Source: Saccopteryx bilineata (Eukaryota; Chordata; Mammalia; Chiroptera; Emballonuridae). Taken from it: DNA of 64,000 nucleotides. Made by a program: the position numbers and the translations under genes. Positions 1 to 10,781 of the stretch are shown here, one piece after another; within the stretch, counting starts at the first letter, position 1; the number at the start of each line of letters is the position of its first letter. The notes below the pieces were generated by a model. It did no database searches and was not told where the DNA came from. It was given only the letters and a program-made list of their open reading frames with translations. The stretch is taken from assembly GCF_036850765.1 (NCBI RefSeq), contig NC_089490.1:128368522-128432521 (forward strand), in the 5' to 3' direction.

Positions 1-300
1 TCACGTTGTACTTTGGTCACGGATTCGAATTTAGCGACCCACAGAACACACTGAACTTTCCTCTATACCGTCCACATCTTGACTGGCATGGCCGTGGGCT
101 GCTCCACTGTATACACGGTGTTATGTCATCATCTGCGCATGCGCACATGCTACCACATCATCCTACAGAAACTGGGAGGGTTTTCCTTTTATTTGGTGCA
201 GATTTCACATTTCTATCATCTTTTGTTGCTTTCCTGTGACCGGTCAAAAGTGCACCATGACTTTACAGACACATTGTACATTGCAGAAAATCCAGAAAAT
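1..300 (-). mobile_element. DNA transposon 5' end, transposase N-terminus relic, cut by window edge
   Basis: Read on the - strand from about 89 down to 1, the sequence gives an ATG followed by MPVKMWTV, a stop, then RKVQCVLWVAKFESVTKVQR. This resembles the helix-turn-helix (DUF4817-like) N-terminus of mariner/Tc-type transposases. The TAG falls where a CAG glutamine codon would be expected, so the copy is dead. Bases 90-300 would be its 5' non-coding end; no inverted end was identified. The rest of the transposase lies outside the window. Family assignment is from memory of the motif. Confidence 0.45.
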
Positions 301-896
301 TAAATAAAGCATAATATTGAAAACAAGTCACCTATATACCCGCTCTTATCATCTTGCTATCTACCTTTTCAGACTTTTTCTGTGCATATACACACAGAGA
401 GATACAGAGATATATATTTTAAAAAAATAGAACCATACTTTTTCTATGTAATAGTATATCATGGGTATATTTCCCTGCCTATAAATACAGCCATACATCA
501 GATTTAAAAGCTGCAGAGTGTTTCATCATAAGGCAGACTATGACTTATTTTACTCACCCTTAGTGATCCCCTTCACAGTAGAGCTCATGTCCCCCTCCCC
601 CGCCCCTACCCAGTACCTCATAGCAGGAGCCATCACAGCTCACCACGCCTTCTCATTCTTTTACCCGCCTAAGCCCAGCAGACTCTTCTTTGAAAAGTTG
701 CTAATGGTTCTTCAGGGTCCAGAGTGGGTGGAGCTGTTGAGGAGGTACTGTCTATGCTCTCTCCCTGCCTGGTGACTCATGCCCACTCTGTCCTCTTCTC
801 CCTTTTTCTTTCCCTGGTATGTGGGGAATTCCAGGATGGGTATGGGAATAGGGGTGGGTCATGCCCCAAGTCCTGATGTCTGTCTGGTCCGTATAG
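301..896. other. KRT7 intron 4 sequence, no gene
   Basis: AT-rich at first, then ordinary intronic sequence running into a pyrimidine stretch and the acceptor AG of KRT7 exon 5. Exon 4 of KRT7 is not visible, so it lies left of the window. Confidence 0.5.
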
Positions 897-1284
897 GAGT
901 TGTCAGAGCTGCAGTCCCAGATCTCTGAAACATCTGTGGTCCTGTCCATGGACAACAACCGCTCCCTGGACCTGGACAGCATCATTGCCGAGGTCAGGGT
1001 CCAGTACGAGGAGATGGCCAATCGTAGCCGGGTTGAAGCCAAGACCTGGTACCAGACCCAGGTATGCAGCCATTGGGGATACATTTCCTCCTCCTGTAGG
1101 GTCCTTGTGGCAGTTTCCCTTACTCCTCACCCTGTCCCAAGCCTTTAGGGCCTGGTCTCACTGTTCTGGCAGGCACCAGTGGTTAAGTCTATGGTGCTCT
1201 CCAGTGTCCTGGGTAAAAGAGGATGCACAGGACAGGGCCCTGCCCTGTTTGGGGAGCAGGGAGGCGGAAGTAAACATGGTTTAA

Positions 1285-1470
1285 TAATAGCTAAAATGTG
1301 GCAAGTACTCATAATACTAGGCATTTCAGATATTTTTCCTGTATTGACTCATTTAACCCATAGAACAGTCTTATTAAGTAGGCATTATATTATTCCCATT
1401 TTACCAATGAGGAAACCGAGGCACAGAGAGGTTCAGTAATTTGCTTAATTCCATACAGCTACTAGATGGA
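1285..1470 (-). repeat. MIR-like old SINE
   Basis: Contains the antisense MIR pattern: 'ttgactcatttaaccc', 'cattttaccaatgaggaaac', then 'ggcacagagaggttcag'. In KRT7 intron 5. Confidence 0.55.
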
Positions 1471-3013
1471 AAAGCAGTGTCCTAGGGCTACAGACCAAAA
1501 ACTGTGTGGAGGCAGCACAACTGACTGCAGGTGCTGAGAGAATGGCCGGGGGTGCTGAGGCAGGAGCAGAGGCAGGGTTTAAAGCAGCACAGAGGGCTGT
1601 CTCTGCAGGGGTAGGGAGTCATCCGTAGTGTGCAGCAGAGAACACAGTTATGGCAACAAGGAGACCTGTGCTCAGATAGGCTGTGTGACCCCTGACAGTG
1701 CCTTCATTCCCTGGGGTTCACTCTCCTCATCTGTGAAATGGGTGGTGCTGAGGAGGGGGTGCTTGGTAGGTGGAGGACTCAGACTTGCAGTGATTCTCTA
1801 GTACTAAGATGTGATGGGAATGGGAAGAGCCCCGGGATCAGTGGGGATGGGACCCGGGAGCTATCCTTGTCCTCCCTGTCCTGGCTGTGAGGAAACTGAG
1901 TCCCTGAGCTACTGCACTGCTCTATGTCTGGCCTCCTGGCACTTGCTGAAGGTTGCTGGGAGCAGACTGTCCTCCCTGGGAAGATAAGCTGAGAGGGCTG
2001 TCACTCAGAACCTTAAGCCGTCCTTGGGTGGGGAGAGGGACAAATCGCCTGTATTCATCGCTTACTCCCTGCCATACTTCTCTGTGTGGCCGACCCAGTT
2101 TGAGACCCTCCAGGCTCAGGCTGGGAAGCATGGGGATGACCTCCGGAATACCCAGAATGAGATTGCGGAGATGAACCGGGCCATCCAGAGGCTACAGGCT
2201 GAGATGGACAATATCAAGAACCAGGTGAGCACCAGCTCTCCTCCTTGCTTCTCCCCATTTCTGAGGGCATGTGCAAGACAGCCAGCCAACAATAAAGAGC
2301 AGGACACCTCTGCCTCCCATCCCCTGTCCCCCCCACCCCCCGGGCTGAGCCTGGTGCAGCTCAAGCCCACTTGGGAATGCTCCAGGATGGAATGTTCTTG
2401 GCCAGGTTCTGGCTTGGGCCAAAGGGAGGAGAGATGTCTTAGCTGGGCATAGAGTCGGTGGAAGAAGCCTCAGGCTGGCCGGTCGGAGAAGAACCACTGT
2501 TCTTTACCAAGTGGCACTGAGCACTCTCCTTGCTCCTAGCTCTGGGTGCACTATGCAGAAACCTTACTGTGGCTGACCAGGCCCTGTCCCAGTCCCGTCC
2601 TCATTTTCTACCACCCTGTCGTGTGCTGCGCCCCGGCCACACCAGTCTGCTTCCTGTGCCTTGCATTTGCCAGGAATCTTCATGCTTCAGGGCCTTTGTA
2701 GTCGGTGTTCTCTCTACCTGGAATGTGGTTCTTCCTGCTCTGTATGTGATGGCCCCTTTCCTATCCCTAGGGTTTAGCACCAAAGATCTCAGAGTTGGCT
2801 TTTTCAACCATACAGCTAATCTATCAGCAGTCTAGCTAAAGTTCTCTGAAGCACCTCTCACTATCTGAAATGTTCTGACTTATTAATTAAGTATTGATGG
2901 TCCCCCAACTTCACTGGAATATAAAAAATGCCTTAAGGCAGGGGCTGAATTTGTCTGGTTCACTGCTGCTCCCTCCCTTCCCAGCACCTGGCGCATGGTT
3001 AGGGCAGAACCAG

Positions 3014-3079
3014 CGGGAAGCTGGTGTGCGGAGTGTTGATGAGGGAAGGGAAGCTGGTGTGCGGAGTGTTGATGAGGGA
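3014..3079. repeat. Two-copy 33-bp tandem repeat
   Basis: The 33-bp unit beginning gggaagctggtgtgcgga occurs twice back to back with no visible difference. In KRT7 intron 6. Confidence 0.85.
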
Positions 3080-3399
3080 AGCGGCTCCTAAGCTCTGTTG
3101 GAGGCACAGGGGTGGGAGGGGCAGCTCAGCCTGAGCAGGTGTCTGGGGGGGGGGAGGTGACCAGTGCGACAGCTTCAGAGAGCTAACTTCCAGATGAGCT
3201 GGGAGGATGGGATGTGGGAGGTGGCTTGCCCAGAGACATCCTCCCCTTGGAGCCCTGTAGGCCTGTTGACATGAGGATGGAGGCTGCCCCCTGGCACAGA
3301 TGCAGGGCTCTGAATCACCAGTGGAGCAAGTCAGCTTCCAGGCCAGTGGGGAAGCACAGCACAATAAATGGCAGGTGCCCAACCCTGCAGCTTCGGCCA

Positions 3400-3855
3400 C
3401 ATCCGGGTCTTCTCTCACACAACAGGGCAGAACCAGCCCCCGCAGTCTACCATCCGGGTCTTCTCTCACACAACAGGGCAGAACCAGCCCCCAGAGTTAC
3501 CATCCGGGTCTTCTCTCACACAACAGGGCAGAACCAGCCCCCACAGTCTACCATCCGGGTCTTCTCTCACACAACAGGGCAGAACCAGCCCCCACAGTCT
3601 ACCATCCGGGTCTTCTCTCACACAACAGGGCAGAACCAGCCCCTACAGTCTACCATCCGAGTCTTCTCTCACACAACAGGGCAGAACCAGCCCCTGCAGT
3701 CTACCATCCGGGTCTTCTCTCACACAACAGGGCAGAACCAGCCCCTACAGTCTACCATCCGGGTCTTCTCTCACACAACAGGGCAGAACCAGCCCCTACA
3801 GTCTACCATCCGGGTCTTCTCTCACACAACAGGGCAGAACCAGCCCCCACAGTTG
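3400..3855. repeat. Minisatellite, nine units of about 51 bp
   Basis: Nine head-to-tail units beginning catccgggtcttctctcaca. The unit is 51 bp (one is 50), differing mainly at ccc/cct and gcag/acag positions. Because 51 is a multiple of three and the unit lacks stops, all three forward frames stay open for about 200 codons. The location inside KRT7 intron 6 makes coding unlikely. Confidence 0.95.
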
Positions 3856-4439
3856 GGATGACTACCATCGTCAAGGGGCCCAGAGGCAGTGGGATGGGCC
3901 TGACCACAGGGGCACCAGTGTGACAAGAGAGGCACTGGAAGGCGGCAGAGGGGCAGACAGCATCCTGAGGAGGATGGGGAACCGGGCAGAGAGGCAGATG
4001 CATGAGCTGAGGGAAGAGGCACTGTGGGCAGGGAATGGCAGTGAGAAAGAAGGAGCAGGAGCCCTGGGCTAGGGCCTGGGGATGATGGCCCTCTGAGCTG
4101 ACAGGATGAGGCCTGGAACTAGATAGGCTCCTGTGGTGGGGGGTGAGCACAGGCAGAGTGAGTGCTAAGGCTAGGCAGCAAGTGGCAGTTACTGCGCAGG
4201 TCCGTGGGGAATCTGATCATCACCCCTCCCAAACCTGGGGAATGTTGATCATGCATTTTGGGTCTGGAGGTTCCAACCGTGTCTCTGCTTCAAGTCCCTG
4301 GATCCAAGCTGTTTCCTATTTTGAGGGTGGTTCTAGTTCTTATCAGCTGCCTGAAATTTGGGAACTTAAATAGGGTCACATGGCCTTAGAGATCCTCTAG
4401 ATGAGGAGTGCTGGGGTGCTGGGCATTTGCAAATCGTAA

Positions 4440-4680
4440 TAGCATTTATTAATAAAAGTTATCCTAATAGCATTTATCAAGTGCTCATTGTATGCTGGAC
4501 ACTGTGCCAAGGACTTGTGTATTACCTTATTTAATTCTTGCAGTATCCATCTGAGGTAGAACTATGGTTATTGTTTTGGCTAAGAAGGGTTGATTTATTC
4601 AAGATCACACAGTTGGTAAGTAGCAGGGACAGATTTGGAACCTAGGCATTGGGCATCAGAACCCATGCTTTTAACCCTTG
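4440..4680 (-). repeat. MIR-like old SINE
   Basis: Antisense MIR pattern: 'gtgctcattgtatgctggac', 'ccttatttaattcttgca', then 'caagatcacacagttggtaa'. In KRT7 intron 6, just before exon 7. Confidence 0.55.
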
Positions 4681-7161
4681 GAATCTTCCGGTGCTTGGGG
4701 AAGTAGGGTGGTGCCACTGAAGCCCCATAAGCAAGTTGCCCAGGTGCTCGCCACAGGATGGGGAGGCAGGAAGGCAGTGACCGGTGAGGCCTGCCCCCAC
4801 CTCACAGCTCCTCTACTGCCTACAGCGTGCCTGCCGAGTTGGAGGCTGCTCTCACTGAGACTGAGGACCATGGGGAGCTCAGGATGCATGTGCCAAGCAG
4901 GAGGAGCTGGAGGCTGCCCTGCAGAAGGCCAGGCAGAGCATGGCCCAGCAGCTGTGCGAGTACCAGGAGCTCATGAGCGTGAAGCTGGCCCTGGACGTGG
5001 AGATCTCCACCTACCGCAAGCTGCTGGAGGGCAAGGAGTGCCGGTGGGGTCACAGAAGCTGAGAAAGGGGTCCTTCTGGGGCTCAGTGGAGTCTGGGGCT
5101 TGACATTCGTCCATTGACAAGCATCTCCTCTTCTGCAGGGTACTGAGGTGGGAGGTCTAGGGAGGGAACAGGTGATACTTGCTTCTTGGCTTTGAAGAGA
5201 TGACCTAGAAGGAAAGACCCTGTGGTGTAAAGCTCAGTGGACAAGTTGAAGTAACAACTTCATGTATGTGGCCATGGGCAGGGTCATCTTATTTAATCCT
5301 TAGGACACATTTAGGTAAACAGGTTAGTTATTGTTGATATGGAGTAGAAACTATGGTTCAGTTTTATCAGTCGAGGGGACAGGGCTGGTGTGCAGTCAAG
5401 CTCTGCTGATTCCTGGTTCAAGCATCTTCCAAAATGCCAGGCTGCTTCTCACTATACGAAGTGCTAAGTTATGTGGTATTGACTGAATAGTGAAGGAAGT
5501 TCATTTCTCCCTATTCTCAGAGGTACTTGCATACTTACCTGCAGCCTGAGAGGAGGCTGGGCTGGGTTAGTCTTACGGAGAATTCTTCATGAGGACATGG
5601 AATCTATGTCCATGAAGTTGGGCCTTCATACTCACCTGGATGGGTTGGTTGACTCACCCAGTCAACAGAAGGGCTTTAGACTGTGCCTTGGGGGAAGGTT
5701 AGGATTTGGAGAGGGTGCGAGGGGATAGCATGGGCAAAGTCCTGGAAGTAGGACTCATGATGGCTTGGCTTGTTGGAACCCATCAGAGAGAGAGAATATG
5801 TAAGACATGTTTCTGCCCTCGGGGAGCTTGCAGAGGGGCAGAGAAGACAAAACCTCTGCAAAGGAAGCACTCAGAGACTAGTAACTTGGATCTGTAAAAT
5901 TCTGAGTTTACAAATAACTTTTTATTTTCTGAGCACTATTCCAGAAGGCTGGGGAGAGAAGATGGGAGATGAATGGAGTGGAGAAGAAGGAGCTGAGGAA
6001 CAAGGGAGTGCTGGGCAGAGTGCATGAATACTGAAATCACTCTGGCGGTAGTGGTGGGAAGGAGGAGGAGAGTCGGCACCTAGACTTTGTAGAAGAGGAA
6101 TTGAACACCAAAGTCCTTTGGGGAGAGAGAGTAGCTTATCTAAGGAACAGGGTAGCCCATTAGCCCAACTGTCGCAGCCAGTGTGCCTCTCTGCGCCCTC
6201 CACCACGCGAGTGTTGGAGCCTCACATCCTTGGGAATGCACACCCTGGGTCTCTTTTCCTCCTAGAATATAAGAGCGGGGTGGGGGAGGTGCTTAGAGCC
6301 TGATCCACTTTCTCCTGTGACCTCTGGGCACATAACGTGGCTGAAGCTTAGTTGAGTGGCATGCCCCAGGTCACCCAGTAAGCAGAGACAGTCTTCCTGG
6401 AAGCCCAATCTCAGATCAGGTTATCACCACTGGGGCTTAGATCCTGCTTCTCTGAGAGGAGACTGTCCTCTCTCCGCCCTTTGGGGACATGGAGATGGAC
6501 ACCTTGTTTTTATTCCTAAATCCCTCAACCCTTCCCATGAGCGAGTATAGGATTTAGAAACTCATCCAGTTTGGGGGGCCTTTTGTTAAGAATACAAAGT
6601 TACAAATATAAAATTAAGCATAAAAACAAATATTTATTTAGGATCAGAAGAGAAAAATCACACAGATCTTTTAGATCCTGAAGCATCCCGATTCCTTCCT
6701 TTTGAGTTCTTTAGAAATTGAATTCTTACATGGAATTGTTACCTGAAAGCAACCTAGCTGCCCCCTTCCAACCATCCCCCCCCCCAACTGCCAGGAACTC
6801 CCAGCACTTGGAGGGGCCACTTGAACAAAAGGCCCAGAAGCTTCCTAGCACGCCCTTTTCTTGCCCTTGGCTTTTGCTCTGTCCCCTGGACTTGGGGCAG
6901 CTGGAGCCCTTACTCCCTTCGCTAATTTGAGGTGTTCCCTCCCACTTGCAGAGCACAGTCATCTCCAAGGCCAAGGGCTTGGTGACCGTGGGGCTGTGTG
7001 TCACAGAGGATACATACCCAGCTGTCTTGGGAGGGTTTTTAATTTCTAGTACAAGGTGTGTTTCAGCCCCACAAGCTGCTTAAAGCCACCCCACCTCCCT
7101 CCCCATTTCCTCCTCAGTCCCTGCTGGAACAGCATTCACTCAGTCAACAGTACACTAATTA

Positions 7162-7286
7162 CGGCCTGACCTGTGGTGGTGCAGTGGATAAAGCGTCAAC
7201 CTGGAAACACTGAGGTTGCCGGTTCAAAACCCTGGCTTGCCTGGTCAAGGCACATATGGGAGTTGATGCTTCCTGCTCCTCCCCCT

Positions 7287-7325
<39 letters not shown>

Positions 7326-7359
7326 TCCCCTCTCTAAAATGAATAAATAATAAAAAAAA
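7162..7359 (+). mobile_element. tRNA-derived bat SINE, short form of family II
   Basis: Head 'cctgacctgtggtggtgcag', tRNA-like promoter boxes, 'gtcaaggcacatatggg', a CT-rich body and an A-rich end. Flanked by the 11-bp target duplication TACACTAATTA at 7151-7161 and 7360-7370. Lies in KRT7 intron 7. Confidence 0.9.
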
Positions 7360-7489
7360 TACACTAATTATTTCAACACATATGAATGACTACATGCCAG
7401 ACTTCACGCAGGGTCTGGAGCTACATTAGTCAGTCAGCTGCAGCCCACTTTGAGGATTTTATGCTCTGGCTTGGCAGCTGTCTATGTAA

Positions 7490-7720
7490 TAATAAGGGCA
7501 GTTACCATTTACTGAATCCTGTGTGTCCAGAGCTTTTTAGGTAAATTATGTCATTTAACCCTGACAGGCAACCCTCTGAAGTTGGTACTGAGTTAGGCCC
7601 TATTTATGGGTGAAGAAATGGAGGCTCTACATCTACATGACCTTGGGAATGTCTTTAAGACATTCCCAAGGTCATGTAGATGTAGCCAGTAAGTAGCAGG
7701 GCCTAAATGAGTGTTGCTCC
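7490..7720 (-). repeat. MIR-like old SINE, partly replaced by a palindrome
   Basis: Antisense MIR features: 'ccatttactgaatcctgtgt', 'cattcccaaggtcatgtaga', 'gccagtaagtagcaggg'. The stretch between the two diagnostic parts is overwritten by the palindrome at 7627-7685. Confidence 0.55.
7627..7685. repeat. Perfect palindrome, 29-bp arms with a 1-base centre
   Basis: The left arm begins ctacatctacatgaccttgg. The right arm is its exact reverse complement, and a single t at 7656 is the centre. The right arm looks like native MIR sequence and the left arm like an inverted copy of it. Confidence 0.95.
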
Positions 7721-8600
7721 TCACTTCTCCTTGCTCATTTTTCAACGAGACTGAAGGAAGGCTGGGAGTGTGGGGATGAAGGAAGGAATACCATCCTGCT
7801 GGGGACTCGGTGAAGGGGTGCCTGGGAGTGCCTCCTCCAGTGCTCAGGAGAGCTGCTCTCATAGGTCTCTCCTCTGCCCCAAGGTTGAATGGAGATGGAG
7901 TGGGAGCCCTAAAGATCTGTAAGTCCTTGGCTTCAGCCCACCCCTCATGCTCTCTGGACTGGGTAGGGTCTATAGAATGGCACATTGGTCTGAGGGTCTG
8001 GCCTTGTGGGGACCTGGAGTCTCCTTCCCTTCAATAGCTTCCAGCAGGCACCCTGGAACTCCCAGTTAGCCAGACTCAACATCCCAGGGAAGCCCTGCAA
8101 GAGGGCAAGGTTGGGCAAGGGGCACAACCCTATCCCCCACTGTCCAAGGCTCCTTCTGGGCTGGCCCATGGAGTGAGCTGGGAAAGAGACATATTGGTGG
8201 GTGGAGAAGGGCAGCCATGGCCACAAGGTGGGGTGGAGTGAAGGGATGCATGTGCCAAGCACTCAGCCACTACGAGCGACCCAGACTCCAGGGGTCTTGG
8301 TGGTGGGCCCATGCTGATGGAGTCCTCCTCTCTTCTCTCCCAGCTGTGGTGAGTGCCACTGGTGGTGGCGGCAGTGGGCTGGTCTTCGGGGGAAACATGG
8401 GCAGCAATGCCCTGAGATTCTCGAGTGGAACTGACAAGGCCTATTCTATGAGGAGCACATCTGCCACTCGTCGGAATGTCTTCAACTGAGTCCCAGGTTT
8501 GGGGAGGCCCATATCCCTTCTCCCCACAGTCACAAGAAGATTCTCATCCTGGTCTCATCCCTGGTCCCAAGACTGCAAAGCAGCCTGAAAAATCATGTCA

Positions 8601-8976
8601 AAATAGCTTCTAATAAGGCCCTGGCCAGTTGGCTCAGTGGTAGAGCATCTGCCCAGTGTGTGGAAGTCTTAGGTTTCATTCCTGGTCAAGACACACAGGA
8701 GAAGCACTCATCTGCTTCTCTCCCTTGCCCCCTCTCTTCCCCTCCCACAGCCACATCTCGAATGGCTCAAGCAAAGTTGGCCCTGGGCACTGAGGATGGC
8801 TCCAGGAGCTAAAATAGCTCAGTTGCTGAGCAGTGGAGCTATGGCCCAGCTGGGCAGAGCATTGCTTGGTAGGGGCTTGCAGGGTGGATCCCGGTCGGGG
8901 TGCATGTAAGAGTCTGTCTCTGCCTGCCCGCCTCTTGCTTAATAAAAACAAAACAAAACCAAATAGCTTCCAATAA
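8601..8976 (+). mobile_element. tRNA-derived bat SINE (family I) inserted in the KRT7 polyadenylation signal
   Basis: The element spans 8617-8960: head 'ggccctggccagttggctca', box-B-like 'ggtttcattcctggtcaaga', 'gggtggatcccggtcggggt' near the end, then an AAAAC-rich tail. The 16-bp target duplications at 8601-8616 and 8961-8976 differ by one base. The break point lies within AATAA^A. Confidence 0.9.
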
Positions 8977-8977
8977 A
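8972..8977 (+). terminator. KRT7 polyadenylation signal AATAAA
   Basis: AATAAA about 480 bases after the KRT7 stop. It belongs to the right-hand copy of the SINE target duplication; the left-hand copy at 8612-8617 reads AATAAG. Confidence 0.7.
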
Positions 8978-8989
8978 CAGTTTCTTACT

Positions 8990-10250
8990 GAAGACTGGGT
9001 GAGTCCATGGCAAGTACCTGGTATCCTGGCTTCATTTGGCTGAGCAGAGGAGGGGTTGGGGAGGGAGGAGCCCTAGAGAGGATAGGGTCTGCTCTGATAA
9101 CTGGAAGCCTCTTGTGCAGGAGACTGGGGGCGCTGCTCTAAGGAACTTGTTGGCTCTTGAGTGTGAGGCCTTGGCCCCTTCTTAGGGCTGGAACAGTTCC
9201 AACTCTTCTGAAGGAGCTCAGAGACACACAGGGAAGTTCTGGCTTTGCCAGGAAGTGGGCAATGGAGTCCTCTCCTGCTGAGGGGTGGGGCTGTTTGCAC
9301 CTCCCCCCTTCACTTGCTGCCAGAGTGCATTCCTCAAGCCCGTTTCTGGGTGGACCAGTCAACTCTCAGACCAACTGCCTTCAGACCTTCTTGGATCCCT
9401 GGTGGTGTGTGTGTTTGAGGTCCTGGAGGGGGATCTCTGGGTTTTAGAATTCTGTGGGGTTGGCGGCAGTGGGAGGAGGTCTGAGTGTTTGGGAGGGGAG
9501 TAGAGTGAGGGGCCCCTGGAGTCTGGGCCGCTCGTAGTGGCTCTGTGCTTAGAATTGTAGGCTGAGAGGCGGTCTCTGTATCTGGGCCCTTGAGGGTGCA
9601 TCTGTGTTAAGTCTGTGCTTGATGGGGCATCTGTGTGTCAGGTCTGATTTGGAGTTTGTGTGACTGTGAGTGCCTGGGGTTTTTTTTTTTGTGTGGTTTA
9701 TGCTTGGGGATATCCCCCAAGATGGAAGCAGCACATATGTTGGGTTCTGGGAGGAGGTTGGAGGTCTCTAAGATCCTTGGGGAGCAATGATAGTATGTGT
9801 GTAGGGAGTAGGGGTCTATCCAGGGAGTGTTGGTTTATGGGGGAGGGGAAGTCTGTATATTTGAGCCCATGGCCAGGAATTTTCACATGTTGAGGTAGAG
9901 ATACAGTGGAAGAGGGGTGGAAGGTGGCCCAGCAGCCCAAGCGATGAGGTCCCCATCTATGGTATCAGGAGAGCCAGGCCCTTCTCTTCCTTGCTAAGGC
10001 TCCTCTGTTGCTCTTCTCACTTTCCTTCCAGTTCCTTCGGTGTGTCTTGGTTTCCAGGCTGCCAGCCCCATGTCCCTGAACCTTTCAGGATGTAGAAGTG
10101 AGGCCCCCTGGGCAGGTGCCTCAGAGATAGCCCTCTCTGCCTCTGTGGCTGAGAACAGTTCCTTTGTTTCCTCCAAGGGGGGGGTGAAAACTGTACGAAG
10201 TCCATATGTTAAGCACAGATGACACAGGGAGAGTCTCTAGTACATTATAT
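8990..10250. other. Tail-to-tail intergenic region, KRT7 to the KRT87-position gene
   Basis: GT- and GGG-rich sequence with short open frames but no keratin exon, start/stop structure or clear mobile element. Nothing else recognised. Confidence 0.6.
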
Positions 10251-10268
10251 TATATATGACCCCTGAGC

Positions 10269-10274
10269 TTTATT
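10269..10274 (-). terminator. Polyadenylation signal of the KRT87-position hair keratin
   Basis: tttatt on the + strand, that is AATAAA on the - strand in the context CCAATAAAGCTC, about 510 bases after the stop codon. Confidence 0.8.
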
Positions 10275-10384
10275 GGAAACGTGGAGACCAAGCACAAAGG
10301 AAAGGGAGAAGGAGCCCAGGCAGCTGAAGAAAGCTGTACCCTGGGAGAGATTGTACCCAGTCATTGTGGACGGGTTTAGATAGC

Positions 10385-10406
10385 GGGGGGGGGGGGGGGG
10401 GGGGGG
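10385..10406. repeat. Uninterrupted 22-base G run in a 3'UTR
   Basis: 22 consecutive G on the + strand, C on the transcribed strand, within the 3'UTR of the KRT87-position gene. Confidence 0.95.
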
Positions 10407-10781
10407 CACGGCACCAGCAGCACTAGGGCCAGCCCATCCTTTAGAAGCCATAGGAGTTCAAGTTCTCTGATCAGCCCAGTCAGGACTGGCCCTTTGCCCA
10501 AGTTTCGAGGAAACCAGTCATTCTGACCTTTGGAGATGAGGGAGAGCTACCAAGACATGCCAGGACTGAGAGCACCACCTCCCTGGAAAAAAAAGAAGAG
10601 TCAAGCAGCGTGGGGTCGGGGTGCAGTTGTTGCAAGAAGTTAAGGCAGCAGTGTGGGCAGGGCAGGCCAGCTGGTTCCCAAACCCTTCCACCTCAAGACC
10701 AGGCGCTTTCGGAGCACCAGCCGGTTGCCGGAGCTGGGGCCGGTTCGCTTGCGGACCGGTGTACGTATCATGCAGGAGGCA

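Larger units (their letters stand above)
897..8489 (+). pseudogene. KRT7: KRT7 (keratin 7, type II) 3' half, exons 5-9, exon 7 frame-disrupted
   Basis: Simple-epithelial type II keratin that normally pairs with type I keratins in glandular and ductal cells. Exons seen: 5 (897-1061, 165 bp), 6 (2099-2224, 126 bp), 7 (4826-5043, 218 bp), 8 (7884-7918, 35 bp), 9 (8344-8489). All have AG/GT borders. Exon 5 reads [18 protein letters not shown], exon 6 [20 protein letters not shown], exon 8 LNGDGVGAL, and the tail contains GGNMGSNALRFSS and ends RRNVFN; all are KRT7-specific. Exon 7 should be 221 bp. It has about 4 extra bases near 4832 and about 7 missing near 4880, and the entering frame hits TGA at 4856-4858. 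The later frame reads QEELEAAL and then LLEGKECR, where the usual helix-end motif is LLEGEE. Exons 1-4 lie left of the window. The other exons are clean, so a recent inactivation or a sequence error are the two options. Confidence 0.75.

Noticed and set aside
3214..4072. Three long overlapping + strand frames of 207-234 codons
   Set aside because: Produced by the 51-bp minisatellite; no start context, domain or splice structure.
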